Source: Umezawaea sp036375055
GTDB taxonomy: Bacteria; Actinomycetota; Actinomycetes; Mycobacteriales; Pseudonocardiaceae
Length of the DNA stretch: 64,000 nt
NCBI RefSeq assembly: GCF_036375055.1
Contig: NZ_DASUSQ010000019.1
Span: 1 to 64,000, forward strand
Direction: 5' to 3'
The translations under genes and the position numbers were made by a program. Below the pieces are notes generated by a model. It did no database searches and was not told the DNA's origin. It saw nothing but the letters and a program-made list of their open reading frames with translations. Below, piece by piece: positions 8,272-19,379 of the stretch; within the stretch, counting starts at the first letter, position 1, and every line of letters starts with the position of its first letter.

Positions 8272-8775
8272 CTAGTGGTCCTCGCCGCGTGCGATGGCGT
8301 CCTTGAGGCGCTGGTAGGACCGGATGACCTCGGCCTCGGCCTCGACGCGACCGACCCAGCTGGCGCCCTCGACGCTCTTGCCGGGCTCCAGGTCCTTGTA
8401 GACCTCGAAGAAGTGCTGGATCTCCAGCCGGTAGAACTCGTTCAGGTGGTGGATGTCGCGCAGGTGCTCCGACCGCGGGTCGTCGGCGGGCACGCAGAGC
8501 AGCTTGTCGTCGCCGCCCTTCTCGTCGGTCATGCGGAACATGCCGATGGCGCGCGACTTGATCAGGCAGCCGGGGAACGTGGGCTCCTGGACGATCACCA
8601 GCGCGTCGAGCGGGTCGCCGTCCTCGCCCAGGGTGTTGTCCACGAACCCGTAGTCCGCCGGGTACTGGGTGGCCGTGAACAGGGTGCGGTCCAAGCGGAT
8701 GCGACCTGTCTTGTGGTCCATCTCGTACTTGTTGCGCACACCCTTGGGGATCTCGATGGTGACGTCGAACTCCAC
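8272..8775 (-). CDS. ppa: inorganic pyrophosphatase
   Basis: The 167-residue product is a family I soluble inorganic pyrophosphatase that hydrolyses PPi to phosphate in the cytoplasm and pulls biosynthetic reactions forward. Seen in order are EIPKGVRNKYEMD, the metal-binding block GEDGDPLDALVI (aspartates coordinating Mg), and the DEKGGDDKLLCVPADDPR segment. Length is normal for bacterial hexameric enzymes. The GTG at 8775 follows AGAGGA; the open frame extends upstream but only as antisense to dacB. In mycobacteria ppa likewise lies beside dacB, supporting the assignment. Confidence 0.95.
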   Translation of the reverse strand: MEFDVTIEIPKGVRNKYEMDHKTGRIRLDRTLFTATQYPADYGFVDNTLGEDGDPLDALVIVQEPTFPGCLIKSRAIGMFRMTDEKGGDDKLLCVPADDPRSEHLRDIHHLNEFYRLEIQHFFEVYKDLEPGKSVEGASWVGRVEAEAEVIRSYQRLKDAIARGEDH

Positions 8776-8941
8776 TGCGCGTCCTCTGCTTCGTCTCGCC
8801 TCGTCATGCTGAGGTGACGCCGCGTGTGCGACACCCTCTGCCGTTGCGCCACTAGTGTGGACTACGACGACCACCCGACCCGCATCGTGGTGGGTGCCTG
8901 CGGGTGTGAGATTGCCCTTATGAAGATCTACGGAGGATCGC

Positions 8942-10720
8942 GTGCCCGGACCTGGCGACCCCGATCCCGGTGTGCCGGACGAGCTTTCGTGGCCCACCGA
9001 GGACGACGACTCGGGTGTGTTCGAGATCGCACCCGAGCAGCCGACGGTGGCTCTCCCCGAGCCGCCGACGGTGCAGGTGCAGCGCCCCAGGCCGGCGGCG
9101 GCGCAGCCCCCGCCGACACCGCGGCCCGCCGATCCGCCGACCATGCGCATCCAGGTCCCGCGGCCCCAGCCCACGTTGCCGCAGCTCTCGCCGCCGCAGC
9201 GACCGCCCGTGCAGCCCGAGCCGCCCACGCGCCGCGCGATGCCCGAGCGGATCACCCCGCACAACGAACCCGCGCCCGACGCCGAGCCGGACCCGCCCGT
9301 GCCGCCCGCCGAACGGGAGACCGCCGAGGCCGGGCCGAACCGCCGCAAGCCCCTGCTGCTCGTCGGCGCGATCGTGCTCGTGGTGGCGCTCGCCGGTGGC
9401 GCGGTGTTCGCCTCGGCGAAGCTCGACTGGTTCGGCGGCGAGGTCGCGCTCACCACGGCGCCGCCCGCTCCGCCCGCGAAGGTGTCGCTCTCCGTGAAGG
9501 GCGTCGCCGGTGACGCGCCGACGCCGAGCGCGTCCGGCGTCAGCGCCGCGCTGGCCGGGCCCGCCGCGGCCGGGGTGCTCAGCCCGCTGACCGGGGTCGT
9601 GATCGACCCGGCGACCGGCACCGCGCTCTGGCAGCAGGGCGACACGACGCCGCTGATCCCGGCGTCCACGATCAAGATCCTGGCGTCCGCCGCGGCGCTG
9701 CTGTCGATCGACCACACCGCCCAGCTGTCCACCAAGGTCGTCCAGGGAGACGCGCCCGGCACCGTCGTGGTCGTCGGCGGTGGCGACCCGACGCTGTCCT
9801 CGCTACCGGAGGGCACGACCACGGTCTACCCCGGCGCCGCGACCCTCGACGACCTCGCCGCGCAGGTCAAGGCCAACGCGACGGGCCCGATCACGGAGGT
9901 CAGGTTCGACCTCGGCCGGTACGCGGGCGAGGGCACCGCACCCGGCTGGGACCCGGCCGACATCGCGGGCGGCTCGATCACGCCGATCGTGCCGTTCATG
10001 CTCGACGGCGGCAGGCTGGACCCGAAGAACCCGAACAGCCCCCGCACCGCCGCGCCAGCGCTGGACGCCGCCACCGCGCTGGCGCAGCGGCTCGGCGTGG
10101 CGACCGCGACCCCCGGCCCCGCGCCGTCCGGCACCAACCAGAAGGTGCTGGGCGAGGTGAAGTCCGCGCCGGTCGACCAGCTCGTCGAGAACGCCATGCA
10201 GATCTCGGACAACATCCTGGCCGAGGCGCTCGCCCGCGAGGTCGCCAAGGTCACCGGCCAGCAGCCCTCGTTCGACGGCGCGGCCAAGGCCGTCGAGGAC
10301 GTGCTGACGAAGAACCAGTTCGACGTCGGCGGGGCCACGGTCGTGGACGCCAGCGGCATGTCGCCGCAGAACAAGATCCCGGCGAAGCTGCTCGGCCAGA
10401 TCCTGGAGGTCGCGGCCAAGCCGGACGCGAGCGACCCGCGCACCGCGAAGCTGCGCCCGCTGCTGACCGCGCTGCCGGTCGCGGGCGGCAGCGGCACCCT
10501 GGCGAACCGCTACCAGCAGCAGGCCGCGAGCGGGAAGGGCTGGGTGCGGGGCAAGACCGGCACGCTGACCGGCGTGAACTCGCTCGCGGGCGTCGTCGTG
10601 GACACCGACGGCAAGCTGCTGGTGTTCGCGTTCATGTCGAACAGCCCCGGCAACACCGACGAGGTGCGCGAGGCGCTGGACGTCCTGGCTGCCACGCTGC
10701 GTGGCTGCGGCTGTGCGTAG
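8942..10720 (+). CDS. dacB: D-alanyl-D-alanine carboxypeptidase / endopeptidase (PBP4, S13 family)
   Basis: A 592-residue low-molecular-weight penicillin-binding protein that trims or opens peptidoglycan peptide cross-links outside the membrane. The three active-site boxes are intact: SxxK as STIK at 242-245, SDN at 422-424, and KTG at 538-540. Unusually, about 130 residues of proline- and glutamate-rich sequence precede the single membrane anchor (LLLVGAIVLVVALAGGAVF, near 140-158), so a long disordered tail would face the cytoplasm. GTG 8942 has GGAGGATC just before it. The metalloprotease, tilS and hpt genes follow on the same strand, as in mycobacteria. Confidence 0.93.
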   Translation: MPGPGDPDPGVPDELSWPTEDDDSGVFEIAPEQPTVALPEPPTVQVQRPRPAAAQPPPTPRPADPPTMRIQVPRPQPTLPQLSPPQRPPVQPEPPTRRAMPERITPHNEPAPDAEPDPPVPPAERETAEAGPNRRKPLLLVGAIVLVVALAGGAVFASAKLDWFGGEVALTTAPPAPPAKVSLSVKGVAGDAPTPSASGVSAALAGPAAAGVLSPLTGVVIDPATGTALWQQGDTTPLIPASTIKILASAAALLSIDHTAQLSTKVVQGDAPGTVVVVGGGDPTLSSLPEGTTTVYPGAATLDDLAAQVKANATGPITEVRFDLGRYAGEGTAPGWDPADIAGGSITPIVPFMLDGGRLDPKNPNSPRTAAPALDAATALAQRLGVATATPGPAPSGTNQKVLGEVKSAPVDQLVENAMQISDNILAEALAREVAKVTGQQPSFDGAAKAVEDVLTKNQFDVGGATVVDASGMSPQNKIPAKLLGQILEVAAKPDASDPRTAKLRPLLTALPVAGGSGTLANRYQQQAASGKGWVRGKTGTLTGVNSLAGVVVDTDGKLLVFAFMSNSPGNTDEVREALDVLAATLRGCGCA

Positions 10721-10747
10721 CCGTATCCCACAGGTAGCGTCGGAAGG

Positions 10748-11821
10748 GTGAACGCGGCACCGCAAGCCCGTGTGGCACGACCGGGCGACACGACGACGAC
10801 CACCCCCGTCGACTGGGAGTTGGCCGCGTCGACGGCCGCGCGCCTCGTCCGGCAGGGTCCGATCATCCCGAGGGCCGAGGCGGACGTGGCCGTCCACCGG
10901 CTGCGGGAGCTGGCCCCCGAGGCCGAGGTGCACGTCCGCGAGCTGACCGGACTGGGCCACGGCCTCCCGCTGCTGCCCGGCGAGGTCGTGGACCGGCCCG
11001 CGTGGGCGCGCGCCGCGGTGCAGGGGCTGGCCGCGCTGACCGACTCCGCGATGCCCCGGCAGAGCGGCGCGTTCGGCGGGGTCATGGCGAGCACGGCCGG
11101 GGTGCAGGCGGGGATCGTGCTGTCGTTCCTCAGCTCCCGCGTGCTCGGCCAGTACGACCCGTTCGGCGGGGACGGCGCGGGCAGGCTGCTGCTGGTGGCG
11201 CCGAACATCGTCGCCGCCCAGCGGGCGCTCGACGTGCCCGCCGAGGACTTCAGCCTGTGGGTCTGCCTGCACGAGTGCACGCACCGGCTCCAGTTCACCG
11301 GCGTGCCGTGGCTGCGCGAGTACTTCGGCGGGCAGGTGTCCGACCTGCTCGCCGCCATGGACGCGCCGTCGGGTTCGATCACCAAGCTGCCCGAGGTGGT
11401 GCGCGAGTTCCGCAAGCGCCTGCGCGACACCGACGGTCCGATGGGGCTGATCGACCTCTTCCAGTCGGCCGAGCAGAAGGCCGCCATCGACCGGCTGGTC
11501 GCGCTGTCGACGCTCCTCGAAGGCCACGCCGACCACGTGATGGACGCCGTCGGCCCGTCCGTGGTGCCGTCGGTGGCCACGATCCGCGACCGGTTCACCG
11601 AGCGCCGCAAGGGCGGTGGCGTGCTGGACCGGGTCCTGCGCACGCTGCTGGGCGTCGAGGCCAAGGTCCGCCAGTACGCGGAGGGCGCCGCGTTCACCGG
11701 GCACGTCGTGGACGCGGTGGGCATGGAGCGCTTCAACGTCGTCTGGACCTCGCCGGAGACCCTGCCGACCCGCGCGGAGATCACCGACCCGGCGGAGTGG
11801 CTGCGCCGCGTCGCACCGTGA
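10748..11821 (+). CDS. zinc-dependent metalloprotease, DUF2342 family
   Basis: The 357-residue protein carries LHECTHRLQF, an HExxH zinc motif (HECTH), and a downstream LLEGHADHVMD that supplies the third ligand, as in the actinobacterial DUF2342 / coenzyme F420 biosynthesis-associated family. No signal peptide is seen. Substrate is unknown. It starts with GTG 27 nt after dacB, and its stop overlaps the start of tilS by 4 nt (GTGA), so it is translationally coupled to tilS. The same gene lies between dacB and tilS in M. tuberculosis (Rv3626c), which argues for a conserved role. Confidence 0.88.
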   Translation: MNAAPQARVARPGDTTTTTPVDWELAASTAARLVRQGPIIPRAEADVAVHRLRELAPEAEVHVRELTGLGHGLPLLPGEVVDRPAWARAAVQGLAALTDSAMPRQSGAFGGVMASTAGVQAGIVLSFLSSRVLGQYDPFGGDGAGRLLLVAPNIVAAQRALDVPAEDFSLWVCLHECTHRLQFTGVPWLREYFGGQVSDLLAAMDAPSGSITKLPEVVREFRKRLRDTDGPMGLIDLFQSAEQKAAIDRLVALSTLLEGHADHVMDAVGPSVVPSVATIRDRFTERRKGGGVLDRVLRTLLGVEAKVRQYAEGAAFTGHVVDAVGMERFNVVWTSPETLPTRAEITDPAEWLRRVAP

Positions 11822-12759
11822 ACCGGCCCGACCCCGCCGTCTCCGAGGTGCGGACCGCGGTCCGGAGGTTCCTCGCCGAGCCCGCCGTCGCCGGGCACGT
11901 GGAACGCGGCGGGGTCGCCGTCGCGGTGTCGGGCGGCGCCGACTCGCTCGCGCTGGCCGCCGCGACCGCGCACGTCGTCCAGGGCGCGCGGGCGCTCGTC
12001 GTGGACCACGGCCTCCAGGCCGGGTCGGCCGAGGTCGCCGACCGGGCCGCGGCGCTGTGCCGGGGGCTGGGGCTGGACGCGGCGGTGCTGCCCGTCGTGG
12101 TGGACGGCGGCGGGGGCCCCGAAGCGGCCGCCAGGAGGGCCCGCTACGCCGCGCTGAGACCGTCGCGGGGGCTCGTGCTGCTCGGGCACACCAGGGACGA
12201 CCAGGCCGAGACCGTGCTGCTCGGCCTGGGCCGCGGTTCGGGACCGCGGTCGATCGCGGGCATGAAGCCGCTCGACGCCCCGTGGGGACGGCCGCTGCTC
12301 GGCGTGTCCAGGACGACCACGACCGCCGCGTGCGCCGCGCTCGGGCTGGAGCCGTGGCACGACCCGCACAACACCGACCCGGCGTTCACCAGGGTGCGGC
12401 TGCGCACCGAGGTGCTGCCGCTGCTGGAGGACGTGCTCCAGGGCGGCGTCGCGGCCGCCCTCGCCCGCACCGCGGCCCAGCTGCGCGACGACAACGACGC
12501 GCTGGACGACCTGGCGGCGGCCTTCGAGGGTGATCCTGCCGACGTCTCGGCCCTGGAGCCGCTGCCGCCCGCGCTGCGCCGCCGCGTCATCCGCCGCTGG
12601 CTGCTCGCGTCGGGCACGCCGGAGTTGTCCGATTCGCACGTGAGGGCGGTGGACGCGCTGGTGTCCGGGTGGCGGGGCCAGGGTGGCGTGTGGCTGTCCG
12701 GCGGGTTGGTGGCGCGGCGCGCGCATGGCAGGCTCAAGCTAGACCCAAGGCAGTCATGA
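11818..12759 (+). CDS. tilS: tRNA(Ile)-lysidine synthase
   Basis: The 313-residue protein has the N-type ATP pyrophosphatase P-loop SGGADS at 38-43 and the LGHTRDDQAETVLLGLGRGSG block typical of TilS. The enzyme joins lysine to C34 of the AUA-reading tRNA-Ile, switching both charging and decoding from Met to Ile. It is essential in most bacteria. Its GTG start lies inside the stop of the metalloprotease gene (4-nt overlap), and hpt follows 13 nt downstream, the usual bacterial tilS-hpt-ftsH arrangement. Confidence 0.95.
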   Translation: MNRPDPAVSEVRTAVRRFLAEPAVAGHVERGGVAVAVSGGADSLALAAATAHVVQGARALVVDHGLQAGSAEVADRAAALCRGLGLDAAVLPVVVDGGGGPEAAARRARYAALRPSRGLVLLGHTRDDQAETVLLGLGRGSGPRSIAGMKPLDAPWGRPLLGVSRTTTTAACAALGLEPWHDPHNTDPAFTRVRLRTEVLPLLEDVLQGGVAAALARTAAQLRDDNDALDDLAAAFEGDPADVSALEPLPPALRRRVIRRWLLASGTPELSDSHVRAVDALVSGWRGQGGVWLSGGLVARRAHGRLKLDPRQS

Positions 12760-12772
12760 CAGAGGGGACACC

Positions 12773-13324
12773 GTGTACGACGGCGACATCGCCTCAACGC
12801 TGATCACCGAACAGGAGATCAGCGACAAGGTCACCGAACTCGCGAACAAAGTCGCGGCCGACTACCCCGACGACGGTGGATCCGATCTCGTGCTGATCAC
12901 GGTGCTCAAGGGCGCGGTGATGTTCATGACCGACCTGGCGAGGGCACTACCCGTGCCGGTCCAGTTGGAGTTCATGGCGGTCAGCTCGTACGGCTCCTCG
13001 ACGTCCTCCTCGGGCGTCGTCCGCATCCTCAAGGACCTCGACCGCGACATCGCGGACCGCGACGTCGTCATCGTCGAGGACATCATCGACTCCGGACTCA
13101 CGCTCTCGTGGCTGCTGAAGAACCTGGCGTCGCGCAAACCGCGCTCGCTGGAGGTCTGCACGCTGCTGCGCAAGCCCGACGCGGTGAAGGTCGAGGTGCC
13201 GGTGAAGTACGTCGGCTTCGACATCCCGAACGAGTTCGTCGTGGGCTACGGCCTCGACTACGCCGAGCGCTACCGCGACCTCCCGTACATCGGGAAGCTC
13301 GACCCGAAGGTCTACTCGGTGTAG
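12773..13324 (+). CDS. hpt: hypoxanthine phosphoribosyltransferase
   Basis: The 183-residue enzyme converts hypoxanthine (and usually guanine) plus PRPP into the nucleotide, in purine salvage. The PRPP-binding signature VVIVEDIIDSGLT lies at about 98-110, with LKGAVMFMTDLAR and the flexible loop SSYGSSTSSSG upstream of it and DIPNEFVVGYGLDYAE near the C terminus. The GTG start has AGGGGA upstream. It follows tilS by 13 nt; a terminator separates it from the convergent VWA-protein gene. Confidence 0.95.
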   Translation: MYDGDIASTLITEQEISDKVTELANKVAADYPDDGGSDLVLITVLKGAVMFMTDLARALPVPVQLEFMAVSSYGSSTSSSGVVRILKDLDRDIADRDVVIVEDIIDSGLTLSWLLKNLASRKPRSLEVCTLLRKPDAVKVEVPVKYVGFDIPNEFVVGYGLDYAERYRDLPYIGKLDPKVYSV

Positions 13325-13409
13325 GAGGTCGCTGCTCCGCGGGCTCCGGCCCGACCTGCCGACGCGTCCTCGCGCGGTGGTCACCGCGGTGGTCGTGCCG
13401 TCGTGTGAA

Positions 13410-13440
13410 AGGGCCTCCCGCACACCGTGCGGGGGGCCCT
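13410..13440. terminator. terminator after hpt
   Basis: Inverted repeat GGGCCTCCCGCAC (13411-13423) with GTGCGGGGGGCCC (13427-13439), one G-U type mismatch, loop ACC, plus an outer A-T pair. It lies between the ends of the convergent hpt and VWA genes. Confidence 0.85.
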
Positions 13441-13452
13441 CTCGTTCGTTCG

Positions 13453-15153
13453 TCAGCAGTTGGGCCTGCACCTGCGCTGGCTGATGGCGTCCAGCAGCAC
13501 GCCTTGGATGTCCGCGGGCTGGAGGGCCTGGTAGGCCTTGCCGCCGGTGGCCGCGGAGATCTGGCGCAGGGCGTCCATGTCGGCCTCCTGGCCCAGGCCG
13601 ACCATGATCATCGGGACGGGCCTCGCCGGGTCGCCCTCGGACTGGAAGGTCTTCACCAGTTCGGCCAGGTCGATGCTGGAGATGTCGTCGTTGCGGCCGT
13701 CGGTGATCAGCGTGACCGAGTTGATCTTCGCCGGGTCGTACGTCGACTGCATGAAGCGCCACGCCGCCAGCGCGGTGTCGTTGAGCGCCGTGCCGCCGCC
13801 GACGATCGAGGCCAGGCCCTGCGCGCCCGTGACCAGCACGTCACGCCGGGGCTTGCCGCCGAGGGGCTCGCCGAGCGGGCCGATCGGGACCAGCGAGATC
13901 CAGTCGTTCGGCGGCTTCTTGTCCGTCGAGAACGCCCACAGGCCGATGTCCGAGGTGTCGGGCATGAGGCTCAACGCGGTCAGCGCCGCCTGGGTGGCGG
14001 CCTCGATCCGGGTCTGGCCGTTGCTCATCTTCTCGGCCATCGAGCCGGACACGTCCAGCACCGCGAGCATCCGCGAGTCCAGGGCGATGGCGCCCCACGT
14101 GCGCAGCAGCTCGGACACCTGGTCCGTCGTCGGCGCCTTCAGCAGGTTGACCTGGTCGCCGTTGACGCCGTCCTCCTCCGTCGTCCAGCCGTCGGGCGCG
14201 CGGCCCTGCGGGTTGCGGAAGCCCGCGTCGGCGAACCGCTTCGCGGCCTCGGGGGAGCGCAGCGCCTTCTCGAAGCCCGCCGCGGCGGCCTCGGTGCCCG
14301 AGTGCTCGCCCGCCCGGCTGACCCGCACCAGCGGGAAGTCGAAGCCGAGCGTCCCCTCCTTGGGGTAGGAGGCCACGACCCGGCGTTCACCGGCCGTGCG
14401 GTTGTTCGCCATCACGTTCTGCTCGCTGGCCGTGAAGATCGGCGCGTTCTCGGCGCCCTGCGTGACCTTGTTGAACGCGTCGCGCACCGACGGCAGCGCC
14501 TCGCGGCCGACGCGCAGCAGCGCGCTGACCAGCTCCGGCTTGGGGGAGCCGTCGGGGTTGCCGAGCAGGCCGCGGACGACGGCCAGCGTGGCGAGGCCCT
14601 CGGTGGACTGCGTCGGGTCGCTCAGGGTCACCGGCACGTTCGGGTCGACCACGCGGGACCAGCTGATGGGCGTGACGGGCCAGCCGAGCTTCGACATCGA
14701 CTGCTCGGAGCCCGCGATCACCATCGGCGAGCTGGCCAGGGAGCTCTTCACGTCCAGGCGCGGCGCGTCCTGGCCGACCTCGCCCGCTTCCTTCTGCGTC
14801 TCGGCCGCCCACATCGACGAGTCCGGGATCCACAGGGCGGGCGGGTTGATCTGGGCGGTCGGCAGCTCCGTGGCGACGTCCGCGGCGCCGCGCGACTCGA
14901 CCTGGACCTGGACGCAGCGGCCGTCCACGATCGGCTGGGTCGACTGGTACTCGGCGGCGGTCTGCCGGACGACCTCCTCGGCCGCGGGCGTGACGGCGAC
15001 CTTGAGCGGGAGGGCGCCCTGGCAGTCGGGTCCGCTGGTGGCCTTCAACGCGACCACGGTGACGCTGACTGCCGCCACCACGCCGATCAACGCCCCCGCG
15101 GGGAGGGCGATCCGGCGGAGCAGGCTGGTGGTGGGCTGGTTGCGCGATGACAT
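13453..15153 (-). CDS. membrane-anchored substrate-binding / von Willebrand factor A protein
   Basis: The 566-residue protein has an N-terminal anchor (about residues 12-36), an extracellular region resembling a periplasmic-binding-protein fold (PLKVAVTPAAEEVVRQTAAEY, VDGRCVQVQVESRG, ALWIPDSSMW), and a C-terminal VWA domain with an intact MIDAS start DVSGSM at 367-372, a GGGTALNDTALA threonine and LITDGRNDD. Such fusions are common in actinomycetes and are thought to bind a metal-dependent ligand at the cell surface. The ligand is unknown. It ends in a pair of cysteines. It diverges from ftsH across a 556-bp intergenic region. Confidence 0.8.
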   Translation of the reverse strand: MSSRNQPTTSLLRRIALPAGALIGVVAAVSVTVVALKATSGPDCQGALPLKVAVTPAAEEVVRQTAAEYQSTQPIVDGRCVQVQVESRGAADVATELPTAQINPPALWIPDSSMWAAETQKEAGEVGQDAPRLDVKSSLASSPMVIAGSEQSMSKLGWPVTPISWSRVVDPNVPVTLSDPTQSTEGLATLAVVRGLLGNPDGSPKPELVSALLRVGREALPSVRDAFNKVTQGAENAPIFTASEQNVMANNRTAGERRVVASYPKEGTLGFDFPLVRVSRAGEHSGTEAAAAGFEKALRSPEAAKRFADAGFRNPQGRAPDGWTTEEDGVNGDQVNLLKAPTTDQVSELLRTWGAIALDSRMLAVLDVSGSMAEKMSNGQTRIEAATQAALTALSLMPDTSDIGLWAFSTDKKPPNDWISLVPIGPLGEPLGGKPRRDVLVTGAQGLASIVGGGTALNDTALAAWRFMQSTYDPAKINSVTLITDGRNDDISSIDLAELVKTFQSEGDPARPVPMIMVGLGQEADMDALRQISAATGGKAYQALQPADIQGVLLDAISQRRCRPNC

Positions 15154-15709
15154 ACCGTGGGTACCTTCGGTTCAGTATTCACCCGTTGGGGCGATGAGAA
15201 AACTCTCCGTGGTCTGAGGGTGGCACGTGTTCTGCTGGCAGGGTGGAGACCCGTAGTTCCCGTCACTCGTGTGGACCGATGCAGGTAGCTACCTGTAAGT
15301 AGCGCGGTACCTCTATCGAGTGTTACGGGCTGCGGGTCCCCGAAGTTCACGACCAGTTTCGACCATCCGGGTCCGAAGGCCACAAGATTGGTCCGTTCGG
15401 CCCAGTGGATTGCCGCGCAAGATGCCTGAGTATTCCTCATGTTTCCGCGTTCGGTGAACCGGAGGCGGCCGGAATCCGTGTCGGCTGTCACGGCGGGGAA
15501 CCCGTCACCCGGTTCGTCCGTTGTCCGCTCAGTGCCGTCCGTCCCCCCGTTCCGGCCCGCATCCCCCGTGGATCGGCCGGTGCGGGCCGACGGGCGGTAG
15601 GCTGGCCCGACGGGTGTACCCGTCAGTGCCCGTCGACGGGAGAGGTGGGGCCCCCATCACCCGACATGCAAGTCAGGGAGGGTCGAGGCCGCCCGACGGC
15701 CGTAAGTGA
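15154..15709. other. intergenic region between the VWA gene and ftsH
   Basis: This 556-bp gap separates divergent genes and shows no convincing ORF. It holds a 14-bp palindrome (15282-15295) and should contain both promoters. Close to ftsH there are GC-rich inverted segments around 15610-15655, but no Shine-Dalgarno sequence directly before the ftsH ATG. Confidence 0.6.
15282..15295. promoter_or_regulatory. 14-bp palindrome, candidate operator
   Basis: Perfect palindrome CAGGTAGCTACCTG, 129 nt upstream of the VWA-protein start, followed closely by GTAAGTAGC and GGTACC, which echo its half-sites. It has no terminator features. A binding site for an unidentified regulator is the simplest reading. 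Confidence 0.4.
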
Positions 15710-17928
<2,219 letters not shown>

Positions 17929-17932
<4 letters not shown>

Positions 17933-18570
17933 CCGAGATCGACCTCGACGACGACGCCGGCCTCTCCAGCAATGGGGAGGCCGGCGTCGCGCGGCGCGTG
18001 TTCGACTTCGCCCGCGCCGAGAACGCCGTCCGCGAGCTGCTGATCGCCTGCGGTGAGGACCCGGAGCGCGAGGGCCTGCGCGACACGCCCGGCCGCGTGG
18101 CCCGTGCGTACCGGGAGCTGTTCGCCGGCCTGTACACCGAGCCGGACAGCGTGCTCGCGAAGACCTTCGACGAGAGCCACGAGGAACTCGTCCTGGTCAC
18201 GGACATCCCCATGTACAGCTTCTGCGAGCACCACCTCCTGCCGTTCCACGGCGTGGCCCACGTCGGCTACATCCCGAACGAGCACGGGCGGGTGACCGGC
18301 CTGTCGAAGCTGGCCAGGCTGGTCGACCTGTACGCCAAGCGCCCGCAGGTCCAGGAACGCCTGACCTCGCAGGTCGCCGACGCGCTGGTGCGCAGGCTGG
18401 AACCGCGCGGCGTGATCGTCGTCGTGGAGGCCGAGCACCTGTGCATGGGCATGAGGGGCGTTCGCAAGCCCGGTTCGCGCACCACGACCTCGGCCGTGCG
18501 GGGGATTCTGCGCAGCTCCGCGTCCTCGCGTTCCGAGGCGATCAGCCTGATCAACGGGCGCCTCAGGTGA
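17929..18570 (+). CDS. folE: GTP cyclohydrolase I
   Basis: The 213-residue enzyme opens GTP to 7,8-dihydroneopterin triphosphate, the first step of folate synthesis. Zinc and substrate residues are visible in MYSFCEHHLLPFHG and EAEHLCMGMRGVRKPG, with GRVTGLSKLARLVD between them. The N-terminal ~25 residues are acidic and variable, as usual. Its GTG start overlaps the ftsH stop by 4 nt, and its own stop overlaps the folP GTG by 4 nt, so ftsH-folE-folP-folB-folK is one coupled unit. Confidence 0.96.
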
Positions 18571-19379
18571 GCGTGCCCGACCCCGGCCACTGCGTCGTGA
18601 TGGGCGTCCTCAACGTCACGCCGGACTCCTTCTCCGACGGGGGCCGCTACCTCGACCACAGCCACGCCGTCTCGCACGGCGTGGCCATGCACCGCAGGGG
18701 CGCGGACCTGGTGGACGTCGGCGGCGAGTCGACCCGTCCCGGCGCCGAGCGCGTCGCCGCGGCCGTCGAGTCGGCCCGCGTGACCCCGGTGATCAGCTCG
18801 CTGGTCGCGGAGGGCGTGCCGGTGAGCGTGGACACGAGCCGCGCCGAGGTCGCCCTCGCGGCGGTCGAGGCGGGCGCGACGATCATCAACGACGTCTCCG
18901 GCGGCCTGGCCGACCCGAACATGGCCAAGGTGGCCGCCGAGAGCGGCGTGCCGTGGATCCTCATGCACTGGCGCGGCCTGAGCCGCGAGATGGACTCGCT
19001 GGCCACCTACGCCGACGTGGTGCGGGAGGTCCGCGACGAGCTGCTGGCCCGCGTGGACGCCGCGCTGGCGGCCGGTGTGCGGGAGGACAACATCATCCTC
19101 GACCCCGGTCTCGGCTTCGCGAAGCGGGCCGAGCACAACTGGCGGTTGCTGCACGGCCTGGACGAGTTGCTGGCGCTGGGCTTCCCGGTCCTGATCGGCG
19201 CGTCCCGCAAGCGCTTCCTGGGCTCGCTGCTGGGTGGCCGCGAGCCGGACGGCCGCGAGGACGCCACCGCCGCCGTCTCGACCCTCTCGGCCTTCGCCGG
19301 GGTCTGGGGCGTGCGCGTGCACGACGTGGAGAAGTCGCTGGACGCCGTCGCCGTGGCCCGCGCGTGGAGGCGGGGATGA
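18567..19379 (+). CDS. folP: dihydropteroate synthase
   Basis: This 270-residue TIM-barrel enzyme condenses dihydropterin pyrophosphate with p-aminobenzoate and is the sulfonamide target. Signature segments are MGVLNVTPDSFSDGG at the N terminus, VDVGGESTRPGAE, and the late LIGASRKRFLG with the conserved SRK. Nothing in these motifs looks altered. Coupled by 4-nt overlaps to folE upstream and folB downstream. Confidence 0.96.
   Translation: MSVPDPGHCVVMGVLNVTPDSFSDGGRYLDHSHAVSHGVAMHRRGADLVDVGGESTRPGAERVAAAVESARVTPVISSLVAEGVPVSVDTSRAEVALAAVEAGATIINDVSGGLADPNMAKVAAESGVPWILMHWRGLSREMDSLATYADVVREVRDELLARVDAALAAGVREDNIILDPGLGFAKRAEHNWRLLHGLDELLALGFPVLIGASRKRFLGSLLGGREPDGREDATAAVSTLSAFAGVWGVRVHDVEKSLDAVAVARAWRRG

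Noticed and set aside
8272..9822. A 516-residue reading of ppa with a long N-terminal extension
   Set aside because: The extension is antisense to dacB and low in complexity; ppa has a normal start with a ribosome site at 8775.
15282..15295. Terminator at the 14-bp palindrome
   Set aside because: It has no loop or GC-rich stem typical of the terminators here and lies upstream, not downstream, of both flanking genes.
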